From positions 27,160,001-27,224,000 of the forward strand of contig CM062217.1 in NCBI GenBank assembly GCA_031216445.1: 64,000 bases of DNA. Direction: 5' to 3'. This document shows positions 14,150 to 26,745 of the stretch, piece by piece (position 1 is the first letter of the stretch; each line of letters opens with the position of its first letter). This stretch comes from Lateolabrax maculatus. Its lineage: Eukaryota > Chordata > Actinopteri > Acropomatiformes > Lateolabracidae. Below the pieces are notes generated by a model. That model ran no database searches and had not been told where the DNA came from. It saw nothing but the letters and a program-made list of their open reading frames with translations. A program made the position numbers and the translations under genes.

Positions 14150-14370
14150 CCTTTTCATTTAGCAGTTTTAACACTTGCCTGACAGATTAACTGTATCTTC
14201 TTCTTCCATTTTTGTTAAAAACACATAACTGAGCCACACTGTTGCACTGGTTCCTTCATCACCATGAACACACACACACTGTAGTTTATTTTGGTTCAAC
14301 CCCAAATACACTGTCCTGTTGCAGGAAATACTCCTGTTTGAGTAACGTTAAAATGTTAAAAACTACAGTG
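14150..14370 (+). repeat. dispersed repeat, copy 1 of a pair
   Basis: Shares GTTGCACTGG, TTCCTTCATCACCATGAACA, CACTGTAGTTTATTTTG and TGTTAAAAACTACAGTG with 21399-21542, and CACTTGCCTGACA (near 14173) in inverted form with 21645-21660. A two-copy family within this window; class unknown. Confidence 0.6.
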
Positions 14371-14796
14371 AGTAGCTGTTTCTGGAAATTACTGTTGTTA
14401 AAAAGGAAAATATATCTTTGTGAGCAGTTTTTAAATATAAATTTCTTCAGTAGGAACCAACGGGTTGGAGCTGAGAGCCACAGACAAATGAGAAATACAA
14501 AAGTATTACTCACCACTTTGTTTTGAAATTTGAGGCTGTAACTAATCTGTAATACCACAGAATAATGGTTAGTTTTTGTCTTGAACAACACCAGCTTTAC
14601 ACGACATTCTGTAGTTGTGGTTTAATATAGATTTGGATACATTTTTGGACATACATTTTATTACATTTTATGCCAGGACATAAGTGTACATACAAACACA
14701 ATATATACACGTATAGATGGTGTCTCATACACATAATGGCGGAACAGTATTTTTCAAGTAACTGGACCTATTTTACACCTTATCGTTACAGCTTAT

Positions 14797-14980
14797 CGTA
14801 TATGACCAAAAGTATGTGGACACCTGAACATTCCACCCACATAAGAGACTCCATTCTTCTGGTTCCAAACATTCCACCAGATTTTTGGAACCTGACTGTA
14901 GGGCTTTGCTCCTATTCAGACACAAGAGCATAAGTAAGACTCAACAGGTGATTTGGTCTGGCTCGCAGTCTGTTTTTTCA
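14797..14980 (+). repeat. dispersed repeat fragment (CCAAAAGTATGTGGACACC type)
   Basis: Contains TATGACCAAAAGTATGTGGA, CACATAAGAGACTCCATTC, ATTCCACCAGATTTTTGGA and GGTCTGGCTCGCAGTC, which are landmarks of a very common fish repeat, possibly Tc1/mariner-related. Shortened by internal deletions compared with what I recall of the family. Confidence 0.6.
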
Positions 14981-17939
14981 ACAATCAGATAATCCAAATC
15001 TCCTTCTTGTCTTGATTGGCTGCATATTTCCTCAAAAAATCTTCCTGGTGTCTTTGCACACCACCAGCACCCCACCAACAGTGCTAAAGCCTGGAGGAGC
15101 TAGCTGCACCCTACGGCTGCAGGAGCTCCACCAACATGAGACAGTGACAAAAAAAGTACATGATGAAAATGTATCGACATTTGTACCCACTTCAAATATA
15201 ATGCCGCAGGTTAAAAGCCCTGTGGCTACAAAATAGCTGAAAGAATACAACAAACCTGAAGAGACGCCTCAAGGCGCACCACACAAACTGAGGAAACATT
15301 AACAATAAGTTTATTAACAACATTACCTTACTTTTTAGCTTATATTAACTTAAACCAACTAAGTTACAAAAGGCAGTAGTGTACTGTATTATTAGCATCT
15401 CAGAACAACGGGACATTGCTTAGCTGAATTTAAGATCAGTAGCCCGGTTAGCTGAATTGGATAACCTCTGCTTAAGAAAAGTGTGTTTAATTTGGAGTGT
15501 TAGAAATCCTTATCATTTGGTACATGACTATTAAGTAGCATATTTCACATTCAACTAGGGAAGCACCAACTTGAGCCACACAGCCAAGAAATTCTAACAG
15601 GTTGGCAGGACTCGTCTGTGGGAGGCTGATTTTACAGCATAATTATATCATATATAGGGATTGATTTGCTATGTGCTGTTAAAAGGTATTCTATCATTGT
15701 ATTGCAACATACTGTGTAATAGTGATAGACTATTGTGGTCATTTCATCTGTTTGTCTTAATATAACATGTAAATTCAAACACTTAACACTGACTATGACT
15801 GTGTGAGGAAGTATCCAAACCTCTACCTGACCTGACACCCAGACGAGATTAATACGCATATTTGTTCTTCCATTATCTGAATGCATCTGTTATCCAATGT
15901 CTACTGTAATGGCAATTTCACAGAATAATCTGATGAAAACTACAATTACACCATCACATAACGACTAAATCAAATCCAAAACTGGCACACATCATTGACC
16001 CAGTTGTTTACAGGGTGGCCTCACAGTTCACATTCACTGTTACGATCAATGATGTACAAGTGCATGAACAGGCCAATATGAATGAACTGAATGGGCCCTA
16101 GTGATGCTCTGTAAATAATAATCCTTGAGCTCAGATAATGACATTGTTAACATGGTTTTTAAGTAAACTACTTGAAACTGATGATTTAAAACCCCAGCAA
16201 ATTGTCATTTAAAAGCACTCAGGTTGTAATTATCAGGACATCTGTCAACTTAGTGATTGCTTCAACAGCCAACAACAGCTACGTGCTTATTGTTAGAAAG
16301 AAAAATAACAATGCATGATGGGTTGCACTGTGCAGTAGCTGTTAACTTCTGATGTATTTAATGCATACTTAAACTGGCATGTATGTGGGAAAAAAAAATG
16401 TTGGAAAAATACTGAGACAAGGACTGCTCACTGTGCAGTGTTCACAGCTGCTTGTAGCTCTGCTTCACCAAGACACCTGATGTCTTGACTGTAGTGATCC
16501 TCAGTGACCATGCTCATTATTTACTCAATTTTAAATTTGCTGTAATTTGATGGGAATTATTGCAAAATTAAACAATACATTCTCTCAAAATCTCAGTAAC
16601 CCCCTTACCCCTACTCTTGTGCCTCTTTCATGTCAAAAATTCCATTGGTCATGATCAAGTATTTTGACATCTCCTGTAATTGCAAGATATTTATGAGATT
16701 TACTAGAGATATTTATGGTCCCCAGAGGCTGATTGCTTTTAGCACTAACCTTCCCTATACTCCAGAATGACAATCAGCCCCAAAGTTACACTCATATTCA
16801 CGCACTTCTGAAGATTAACTTTAATTACACCAGAGTGGACATTCCATGAGCTCTTCTTTAGTGCTCATTTGCTGTCAACTTTGCACGCAAAATATTTCAT
16901 AATCTGATCAAATAACTGATTTTAAAGACTTCATGAACCAATCATTTTAGACTGACATAATGGTCAGGATTTGAATATTTAGAAGATATCTATGGTTTAT
17001 TACAGTTCTTGGTGGCAACCATGCTAAAAATAGATCAGACAGGTTATTTCTTGCTCTGCTATTTTTTTGTTCATCTTCAAATATCTCAGTATTTCAATTA
17101 GTGAGTATCTTGTTATCAAAAAGGATAGAACTGATGGTCAGAGCAGCAAACATCAAACAAATCAAACTTTAAAAATCATAGTTTTAATTAAAGCACTAGT
17201 TTGAGATATTGAGACTCACATCTTCCCTAACATGTATTTGTATGCTGCACCTTAAATAAGTTTGATGTATCAGTTGATTGCTCAGCTGGTGCAGTCATGT
17301 TACCACAGAGTTTTGGACAATCTTTTGTTAGTGCAGACAGAATGATACACAGAGAACAAGGACAACATAAAGTAGGAGGAAGAGTTTGTTTCAACTATCA
17401 CCATTTCCCTTAGATTCATACCTCCTTACACCAAAAATTTCTAATTAAATGTTAAGTACCATTGGCAATTTCATAGGTTGTAACTATTCTAATTAACCAG
17501 CCATATTTTCTTACAATGATCAGATTGGAATTTTGCATGACTGAGGAAACGGTGAAGGAAGACAATGACACTGGATGATAACACCAAATGTCAGACATAA
17601 TAAGTCTCAGTGTGGCTCTGCAGTACGTGGGCTGTCGTTTTTAGACCTGTCTCCAGGCAACAGACTATTATTTTAGTCTGTGGATAGACACTACACTCCA
17701 ATGTTGCAGCCAAATAGCATAGAGTTACTGCATAAAATAACTCTGCAAACATGTTCACATTGTTAAAACACGTGTGGCTGCTGTGTTGCTAACTTGGATA
17801 TTACTACATGTCTCTTTTCTTTCTAGTAGAAATGTCTCTGTCCTAGTGTGTGCTTGAAATACTCAAACAAATGGTGCATAACTGGTTAGGTGGCTTAACA
17901 TAAGAAGGCTGAATCCCAGGAGCATTCCCTGCACACAGT

Positions 17940-18720
17940 TATTTGATTTGTTCTTGCAGCCGCAGCCTAGTCCTGCCTAAGTGCTGTACAGAGGCATATG
18001 GCCAGGCTTGTGCGGGCCTAATTACAGGCATTATCTCATTCACTATTGTAAGGGACTGTTGTGCCATCTTCCATTTATTTAATTAGGCTTTTCACATATT
18101 AGAAAAGCCCAGTTTGGGCTGAAAATGTAACATATGGGTTGAGAGAATATAGACTTAGGGGGTGTTGTAGCGTATTAAAAATGTATTCTGCCTTTTTTTC
18201 TGATGTTGTGCAATTTGTCAAGCAATTAGCCATACTAATTAAATTTTTGTAGCGCTAATCAAACGAATATGCTAAAACATTCTTTACATTGCCAGTCTAC
18301 TGTCTGTTCCCATTTAACTTGACGGCTTAAAAGAGCCTCCTACTCCTGGCTCCCACTCCACTTGATCACCTCATTTGCATTTTATATTGGTAAATCAAAT
18401 TAAGCACCCATAGCTTTTAACATGATTGACTGCGGCCAGGGTTGCTCAGATGGGACTTTTTCTGCAAAGAAAATTAGACCAATTTTAATGTGCAGAGCAG
18501 AGAGCCTGGCTCCCCTCACATTCAGCAAATCACATTCACTCAGCTAATTAAAATGATTTTTTCCCCCTTTTTGTCTGTGTTTGCCAAGGGGTTTTGATAG
18601 ATTTGCCCACCTGCTGTTTTACTGTACATCTCGTTTTTCCTGCTTTTTCCCCCAGTAGAGAATAGTAGGGCAACACACTCTGGCTCTACTTTTCCCAGGC
18701 CCCGTGCATGATTACTGTTG
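17940..18720. promoter_or_regulatory. candidate conserved non-coding element, about 15.0-15.8 kb 3' of the isl1 stop
   Basis: A non-repetitive block with four TAATTA homeodomain cores (18019-18024, 18080-18085, 18236-18241, 18545-18550). It also has an exact octamer ATTTGCAT (18373-18380), a Pbx/Meis-like TGATTGACTG (18423-18432) and GCAATTAGCC. It contrasts with the repeat-laden flanks and has no coding signal. Known Isl1 enhancers for motor and sensory neurons lie downstream of the gene in vertebrates, so an enhancer role is plausible but unaligned. Confidence 0.4.
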
Positions 18721-20039
18721 TACTATACTGTAGCCATCAACCTAGCCAATAACCAATCAATAAGCCCCAGTTTTCCCTGTTTAGCTCCAGATAATACATT
18801 TTTCTAAATGGTATTGACATATGGCTATGTCTGGAGGGTTATTTTAGACATCTGAAAATAAACTGTGTATCACTTGATTATGGTGTTGCACAATTGTGGC
18901 TCACAGTTATGAGACTTATATTTGATTCAGTTACACTTCATAGATATTTAGTGGTCAAACATGGCTAAACAGTAAAATCAATCAGTAATCAGCAATTTAA
19001 CAAGTGTATGATGTTGGGCTGAGCCAAAAGTGACCTGCTATGTCTGATAAATTGATCACTGTCTTGATTTTTTACTGCATGTATACTGCAGGCAGCAGTG
19101 CTGCACTACACTCCCCTCCTTTAGAGACAGGACTGTCATGTCCTGTGTTTTTTGTAGCAATTTAGGGGGGGGGGGTTTAGAAACTTGGGCGGAGTTTACA
19201 TAAAACATCTAAAAAGACATGGGATTTAATGGTGTATCCCAGGACTTTTAGGCTAACAAATAATGAATACATAGAGTTAGGGCTGGGTATCAATATAAAT
19301 GAGTATAAGGTACCTTATTCTGGTGAAATTAAACATGCGTTGACCCTTTTTTCATTTTTCATTTTATCAAAGTGTTGAATGTTTCAGTGTTTAAATATAA
19401 ACCTCTGCCTGATAAAAGCCTAATACCCAGCCCTATAAAGGACTGTGGGGAAAAGGCTTTTAAACAGCATCTAGTCCTTTGTGTTCAGAAATAAATTTTA
19501 CAGAAATATATATGAACAGCTAACTAAATTGATAAAATCCAAAAAAAACTGAATCAAAAAACTATTTTGGGATTTTTCACCCTAAAGATTGAGCTGCCAC
19601 ATCAATTTCAGACACGTTATAGCAGGCAGCGCAAATTTCAACCTCAGAATCTCCTAATCTTAAGAACCTAAATTGATATTTTAATTTTGCCTTGAACACT
19701 GATTAAACATTAGAAGAATGTTTTTCTACTGTATCATACACTACTACTGGAATAGTAGTAGTGCAAGATTACAGCAGTGTAGGTCAACTTCTACAAAAAC
19801 TACTGCTGTATAACAATTAGTCTCCATTAAAATTCTTGATAAAGATGATTGAAAACATACTTCTGATTTCTAATGGTTGTAAATTAAAATCCATCATATC
19901 TACCCCAGGAAAATCTGTATGCACTATCATAGAATATTTTGAAATAGAAATAAAAGTTATTTGAGCTGGGGAACAGAAAATGCTGTTCTTTAGGGAGTAT
20001 TCCCACTGGGAATAATAGGTGCAGCACAGTGCCGGCACC
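18721..20039. other. intergenic, no gene seen
   Basis: AT-rich unique or anciently repetitive sequence with a nine-base G run near 19166. No coding signal. Confidence 0.6.
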
Positions 20040-20560
20040 AGGCGCTTCCCCGGAACGCAACAGTCAGCTTAATTGCAGCTTTTAGGATCATTACTGCTCC
20101 CATGTGAATGTCAAAATGGACAAGGCTATTGGGCCTTTGACAAACAGGCAACCACCACCCACCGCCCTGCAGTTGCAGTCACAAGGGGCAGGCCCATAAC
20201 CGAGAGAAAAATACAGGCCTTGTTTGTTGTCCTCTCTCCTTCAAACCAGAAGAAAAAAATCTACAGAATAGATTTTGGAAAACAAAGCCTCACTATCACA
20301 CATTTCTTGTTTTTCAACAAAAGGCAGGTCTTTGTAAAATCATATATGTATGAACTCATGGTGCAGCACTCCTCTCTCTCTTTTGCACCTCCGACCTTTA
20401 CAGACTCCAGTTGTCATGGCTGCGAATGGCTCATTACAGATCCGCTAGTTGAGGAGCCCATTCATCATTCAAGAGCAGAAGCTTGCATCCAACTCAAGAG
20501 CTGGAGGGAAGTGGCTCTCCAAGAGCCTTGGCCTCATCCCTACAATCATCCAATGAGGTC
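20040..20560. promoter_or_regulatory. candidate conserved non-coding element with a 174-codon open frame
   Basis: Non-repetitive block with GCTTAATTGCAGC, GGATCATTACTGCTCCCATG and ATTGGGCCTTTGACAAACAG. A plus-strand frame (20073-20597) stays open for 174 codons, but the protein has no domain, signal or homology I recognise and no splice partners. I favour conserved regulatory DNA over a gene. Confidence 0.28.
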
Positions 20561-20855
20561 CTCCATTGAGCACCATTCCTCACAGTGTGGAATATAATGT
20601 AAAGTACTCCTTTTCTAAAAGCACTGTCAAAAGTCTTTACTTGTCATAATTCTGTCATTGATGCCTCACTTCAGTTTTTCTGACCATGTAAGATATTTTG
20701 GACAGTTGTGCAGGTGTTTGGTACAAGCACAAGGTCTACAAATGTATAACCAATTTAATGGCGCATCATATTATTTTAATAAAATATAAGACATTAATTT
20801 ACATTAAAGTTTAACTTTAAAAGACACACACTTATTTGGTTATATTTTAAACCCA

Positions 20856-21384
20856 AGTACCGTAACAGAGTAAAATGTTGAGGTTTGTACTTTGCTTATG
20901 CTTCTTTATATTTTAACTCCACTACAATTCAGAGGGAAATATTGTACTTTTTACTCCACTACATTTATTTCATACCTTTAGTTAGTTACTTTGTAGATTA
21001 TGATTAGTAATACAAAAAGATAAACAACAAATCAATTGTGATGTATTGTTATGGATACAAATAAGACTTTATTGATCCCTTGGTGAAATGCTTACTTAAT
21101 TACTCAGCAGTATATAAATGTAAAAATTAAGTCCCACCTTTACCAGCTGCAACATTAATGAACAAGCATCAATAATTATAATTCAAAAATATAATAAATA
21201 TTATTCTGAAATGAGCCTGCATAATGAGTACTTTTGAACTCTAAATATATTTTGATGCCAAGACTTTGTTTTTACTTTTACTTTTTTAAATACAATTTTG
21301 AATGCAAAACTTATACTTGTAACAGAGTATTTCTACTCTGCTATTTTTCTGAGGTAAAAGATCTGTGTACTTCCTCCATTACTG
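20856..21384 (+). mobile_element. second, decayed copy of the same hAT family
   Basis: Shares TTTTTACTCCACTACATTT, GAATGCAAAACTTATACTTG and a right end GTGTACTTCCTCCATTACTG with the element at 836-1590. The left terminus is missing and I see no target duplication. It includes a short ACTTTATTGATCCCTTGGTG segment also common in fish genomes. Confidence 0.75.
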
Positions 21385-21398
21385 TCAGTGAGCATTAC

Positions 21399-21660
21399 TG
21401 TTGCACTGGGTGACATCTTCCTTCATTACCATGAACACACACTGTAGCTTATTCTGATTCCTACTGCCTGAAATATTCACTAGGGCAGCAAATGGGAGTT
21501 AATCCGCTGCTGTTTGATTTATGTTTGTTAAAAACTACAGTGTTTCAGCTCCAGCTGTTTTAACTGAACTGGTTTTAAAGATTTGGACCTTCAGTAGCTA
21601 TGTTTTTTTTACGTCTTGTAAGCATATGTGTCACTCTTATCAGTTTTGTCAGGCAAGTGT
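21399..21660 (+). repeat. dispersed repeat, copy 2 of a pair
   Basis: Matches 14150-14370 in several blocks (GTTGCACTGG, ACCATGAACACACAC, TGTTAAAAACTACAGTG). It directly abuts the right end of the decayed hAT copy at 21384, so one element may have landed beside or inside the other. Confidence 0.6.
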
Positions 21661-21849
21661 AACTGAATTTTTAATATGTGCTGTATATATAAAATAACAA
21701 TAATAACAAAAACAAACCAATTAAAGAGTATCATTGTGATGTTAACTCTCACTGGTGTTAGTAACTGTTTTTTTTTTTTTTTTTACTTTCTTTGCGAACA
21801 ATGGTTAAGTTGTGGAAAAAACATTATTCCCTGAAATGTGTCGCTTAAA

Positions 21850-22380
21850 ATGATGGGGGCCAGAATCAATTTCCTGGTGTGATATGCATACCAGGTAAGA
21901 GCCTTTTCAATGATTTTCCAGTCAAGCTTGTTTTGGTTTCCAATGTTGTTGTGCCAATTTCAGTGGTGACCCTGAGCACGCAAATCCAGCCTATCAAAAC
22001 AAGGAAGGTCAAAACTCTCAGGTGTTGTGCTCGTCTGAGTGCTTTAAAGCCAAGTGCGTTATCGTTTTCACCCGGAGAGAGGCTGCAATAGTAGCAGAGG
22101 ATGAAGGTTAGCAGACAGCACATCACTTGGAGTGCTTTAAAGCCATACCTGATTTGTTTGGTAGCATTGCCACTCTGCCTTGTTTTGCACATTCATATGA
22201 GGAGAGTGGTGTGCTGATGCTCCTTCTGCTGAATCAGATGGTCGGGATTTAGCCTCCACCAAGTACAAACTCAAATTTTCTGCCACCACATTCTCCAGAG
22301 GAAAAACCGCTGTATAGCCACAATACACTCTGCACTGTGTGGGCGGCTAAATCATGTCATCTGGTGTCAAATGGATGCTG
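21850..22380. promoter_or_regulatory. candidate regulatory block with internal direct repeat and palindrome
   Basis: Contains the 16-mer GAGTGCTTTAAAGCCA twice (22037-22052 and 22130-22145) and an inverted repeat CCTGGT/ACCAGG around GTGATATGCAT (about 21873-21895). No dispersed-repeat signature was noticed and no coding homology is seen in either strand's open frames. Confidence 0.3.
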
Positions 22381-25300
22381 ATTGCTGAGAACAGCATGTT
22401 CATCTGTTCTGTGAAGAAAATGTCAAAGTTATTTTTTTAATTGAGTTAAGGAGCGAAAGACAGATTAATTTATTATGTGGTGAAAAAAGTCAAAACGTAT
22501 TTTGAGAAAGAATCTGAATCTAAATAATTACATTTTATTTGTCTGTGTTTTATCCCATTTCATTCCATTGTTTCAATGTCCTTAAATTCATCTCAGAACC
22601 TTTTTACATGATCCTCTTCCTTAGTATTATTTAAGTAATTCTGGCTAAAACTGAATCTTTTTCTTAGAAAACTATTGAAAGAGCCATTATGACAGGACCC
22701 GTCAGAGCTGTCTCAGGCCTTCAGAGAGAAATGTGAGTCTCAATCCATTATGTACTCAGATTCCCATTCAAATTAGCTTTATTGGCTAACCATAAATATG
22801 TATATATTGCCAAAGCACGTTGTACAACATATGTCAGTATACACTTTCAGAATGTAAGAAAAAAATTAAGATACAAATATGTAATTTAAAGATAAAGATT
22901 TAAAAATCAAAAAGAGGTTTTCACTCAGTAGTTTTATTTTATTTTTTTCCTCTCACCTGCTGTGATATATTTTGCTGCTTCCGTGATGTGCTTTTTGTTG
23001 TAGTGTGTGTTGAGCTCTTGATAAATGAGAGTGATTTTGATAAAGAACTCGACTTTTCTGTCTTTCTCCGGGTTGTATTGTGGCTGGAAGTGTTGCTCTC
23101 TCTGTTGTTGCTGGTGGAATTTACACGTCCCATAGTGTCCCCTTGCTAATTCAATTCAGTATGTACTATATACTAACTGTGATAGTGTACTGTTTTTGTC
23201 ATTAGTATACAACATATTTGACTGTTTATTACCACCAAGAATATAAGAAATATGTCTGCCAACAAACATTAATAAAACTGTGACTTTGGAATGTCACTGC
23301 CAAATAAACTTCACAAAGAGAAAAGGCCACTGTAAAGATTTAATGTTTATGTTTTTGTTCTTCAAAATCCAAAAGGAACAGTTTAATTTTTTACAGCTTT
23401 TAGCTGCTCTTCCATTTCTTTTGTGCATTGCATTGTGGAGATTTTTTGAGCATACTTAATTTCCTTACATTTCCAGTGTGGACACACTAAAGACAACTAG
23501 AATAAGTATAATATGGTATAATAGTGGGACACAGCTACCGTCTGTTTTCTCTGGGTTGCCAGATTTGTCTGTGTTCGCTAGTTTCAATGCTCAGGCTGTG
23601 CTCACTCTACTCATTCATGTCTTTCTTAGTTTCTGCTCACTCATAAAGCCCAGATAATTTGCTAATCTTTCTGTTTTTGAGCAGATGTCCAGTGGTTAAT
23701 GCATTATGAACCACATTATTTAGTTGGTAAGGTTATTGTTCCCAAATCTGAATACAATATTTTGTAAAACACAAATAATGCAGTCTATCTGAATGTGTTC
23801 AGTATTATTTGTTTAGGGAAACATATGAAGAAAACCCACAATAGAAAACACAGCCATAGTCCAATAAAACAAATACTTTTGTTCAACCAAAAGACAGGTG
23901 TTTCAAACCTACAAATCACTTTTTCTTTACTTTACAACATCATATACATATTCCAAAGCATACAGTTGTTTTGTAATGCAGCTATTTCAGCTGTAGAAAA
24001 AATAGACCCCGCTCTGCTCACGTGTGTAGTGAACATGGACACTTTCGACAAAATGAACATTAGGGGATAGTTTCAGACTTATAGTGCTGTATGAAATGCT
24101 CACAAGGAGTTAGACATATTAGCAGGCCATGACGGTAGATCCTGATGCTGCTCAGATGAACGTCAAAGAAGATTTGAACAGGTGGTTCAGACCTGCTGAC
24201 CTTCCAGTTATGAGCCCCTTAACAAGCTTACAGTGCCTGTGTTGAGTAAATGTTGAACTGGGGCGCCTCCAATACTGGGTGTTCCCTGTCAAAGGAAGTA
24301 GGTCATTAAATATGCATTGGCATTGTATATTAATTTTGTCCTGTGTAAATAGGCGGTAAGATTAGAAGATAGCTAGTGGCTTAAAGAAAAGCATGAATTG
24401 ATTAATTGATTGATCTGTGCAGCTTGTGCCATGTGTCACTGACTGTTTTTGGATCTGAAATAAGGTCACACTGAGGATTTCAGTGGTTACTGTATGAAGT
24501 TGTGAGAGTGGGTCTGCGACACACATTCAAATACAAATTCACACATCCAGTGGATCCCATGCTCTTGCTGTCCATAACTGCATGACTATGGAATAATGGA
24601 AATAACTACTGAGTCAGAAAGCATTAATGCATGGCAGTCCCAGCCCACTGGCTCCCTGAGATAATGATTAAGGTGTACCTCTGTTTAATATTTAATATGA
24701 GCTATCTGCTCTGGACATCAGCCAACAGGGTTAGAGTAGAATTAGATGTTTCCATAGCTTTTCAAACAGAAAACCTGTAGGCTATATTTCAATGTTTTTG
24801 TTTTTTTTCTTCTTCATGTGTGTTTAATTGTCTTTAATTAGTCTGGTCTTCTGCTCCAATGTCCTTTTAATATGCTTTGCAGTGTTATATAACAACTTAG
24901 TAAAGAAATACACAAATAAAGAAAAAACAACAAGCAATGAAACAAGCCATTAATTTTTTTTTTAAATTTTCCAAATAAATGTCGTGTTTTGGTTCATCCA
25001 GGGTTGCTCCAACCTTCCTTTATAAACTGAAGGTATGTTGGAAGTTTTTTCTTCACTTCTCAGAGTGCTTAGTGTGCTGCTGTGGGTGTTTTAAAGCCAA
25101 CTCATACACTAGAGTGAGATTTAGAAGTAAACAAATCAACTTTACTTTTTATCCATTGGAATACCATTAAAGGGTTAGACTGGTGTTTATCTACAACCTC
25201 ATGCAAAGACCAAAACCAGCAATGTGTTGGATCATCTCTCAGTACTTTCTGATTTCCCTACTTAGTCAGTGTTTCTGTAGTGTAAATCTTAAAAAAAAAT

Positions 25301-26669
25301 TCACAAATAATTTCCTATAGTTTTTTTTATCAAACGTTATGTTAGTAAAATAGTGCATTTGTTGGGGACTAGTTTCAGAGGCAAGGTAATACACACTTGG
25401 TGCCACTTTAATGTTTATTTATGACACCATGGGCCAGATGTAAAAATTCTGTATATGCACAATTCTGTTTTATAAATCTCAATCATTGCGTAATTGTGCA
25501 CACAAACAAGAGCCTGATTTCAGCTCACACAGTTAGACGTATATATAGAAAATGTTATAGGGATTATTTCACCCCAAGTTAGAATAGTTCTAATGAGTCC
25601 ATATTCAGATGTTTACAGGTCTATCTAATAAAAAAAGTATATACCTATATTTTCTTCAACTCTTTATTTAACTTCTCAGATAGTCCCTAATATAAATACT
25701 AGTTCTCAAACAATTATCAATTAAGTGTGCCCATATTGGACTTCTTCCATTAAAAGACCACTTTGCCAATTTTCTACCTGTCTCTGTGTATTTTTCATAG
25801 TGTGACACACCCATGAACTCTATTATAGTTGTCAGTACTTAGTCTTAATTGAGATACAGCACATCCCAAATCCAAAAAGGAGTGTCCATGAAGCCCAGTC
25901 AGATGGTTTTTTAGGCACTGGTGTCTCAGCAGACAACATTGGATTTGTGTTGCCTTGGTTTCTGAGATGCTATCTGTGTGATGACTGGAGGCTCTCTAAT
26001 ACCCTGCAGATACATTCAGATGAAGAGCTTCTGGTTACTGCTGGTAAACATGACTGAATTGCTTTATTAGTAGCCTAAGCACGTAGACCTCAAGGTAAAA
26101 CTTTAATAAAAACATTAAAGAGAAGGTGAGCTATACTCTGAACAGACGGATCTGAGTTAGTCTAATAAAGTGTTATGCTTACACAGTGTTTACAATGAAA
26201 ACATAGCATCTTCAGAAATGTGCAGTTTCCTTCCTGGTTTGGCTTTCTTTGCTTTAAAGATTGTTTCATGTGATGCATCCATGATCTTTTTGGATTGATA
26301 GAAGTAAAAGGAAAAATACAAAAACTATTTAACAACCTTATTTGTCTTATTGTCATAGAAGTATACAGAAGTATATGTAACACATAAATCAGCACAGTAA
26401 TTGTAAAAAAAAAAATTGGTGGTGAGGGGGGGGGCAGGAACACATTTCTAATGTGATGAATTAACATCATTTGGAACTGCCTTCAACCATATAGAAAACA
26501 AATAATGAAGCCACTGGATGGGTTAGCATGACATTTGGTACGTGCATTCCATTTTGCCTCTTATTCGCCCATTCAGTGATACACAGATTATAGCAAGCTA
26601 CCATGTAAAAAATTTCGGTTGTAAATATGTTCTAGTTCCATGGCTAGGCTATAATTTCCAACTGCACAC

Positions 26670-26745
26670 ATATCCCAATATCTCACTAAAATAACATTTT
26701 GGGAAATGTGCTAATTTGCTTTCTTTCTGGGATCAATGTGAGAAG
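26670..26745 (+). repeat. dispersed teleost repeat fragment
   Basis: The text TTTTGGGAAATGTGCTAATT, TTGCTTTCTTTCTGGGATCA and GTGAGAAGATTAAT matches one end of a common fish repeat whose other end resembles 58970-59070 in this window. Confidence 0.5.

Larger units (their letters stand above)
7872..17939. other. intergenic, no gene seen
   Basis: AT-rich, with microsatellites and the dispersed-repeat fragments listed separately. No splice-bounded coding exon or RNA gene recognised. Sequence at 11950-12300 and 13260-13420 is less repetitive and might be conserved, but I cannot support a call. Confidence 0.6.

Noticed and set aside
22939..23133. Serine/threonine-rich 64-codon minus-strand frame
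   Set aside because: Low-complexity composition, no domain, no splice context; probably chance.
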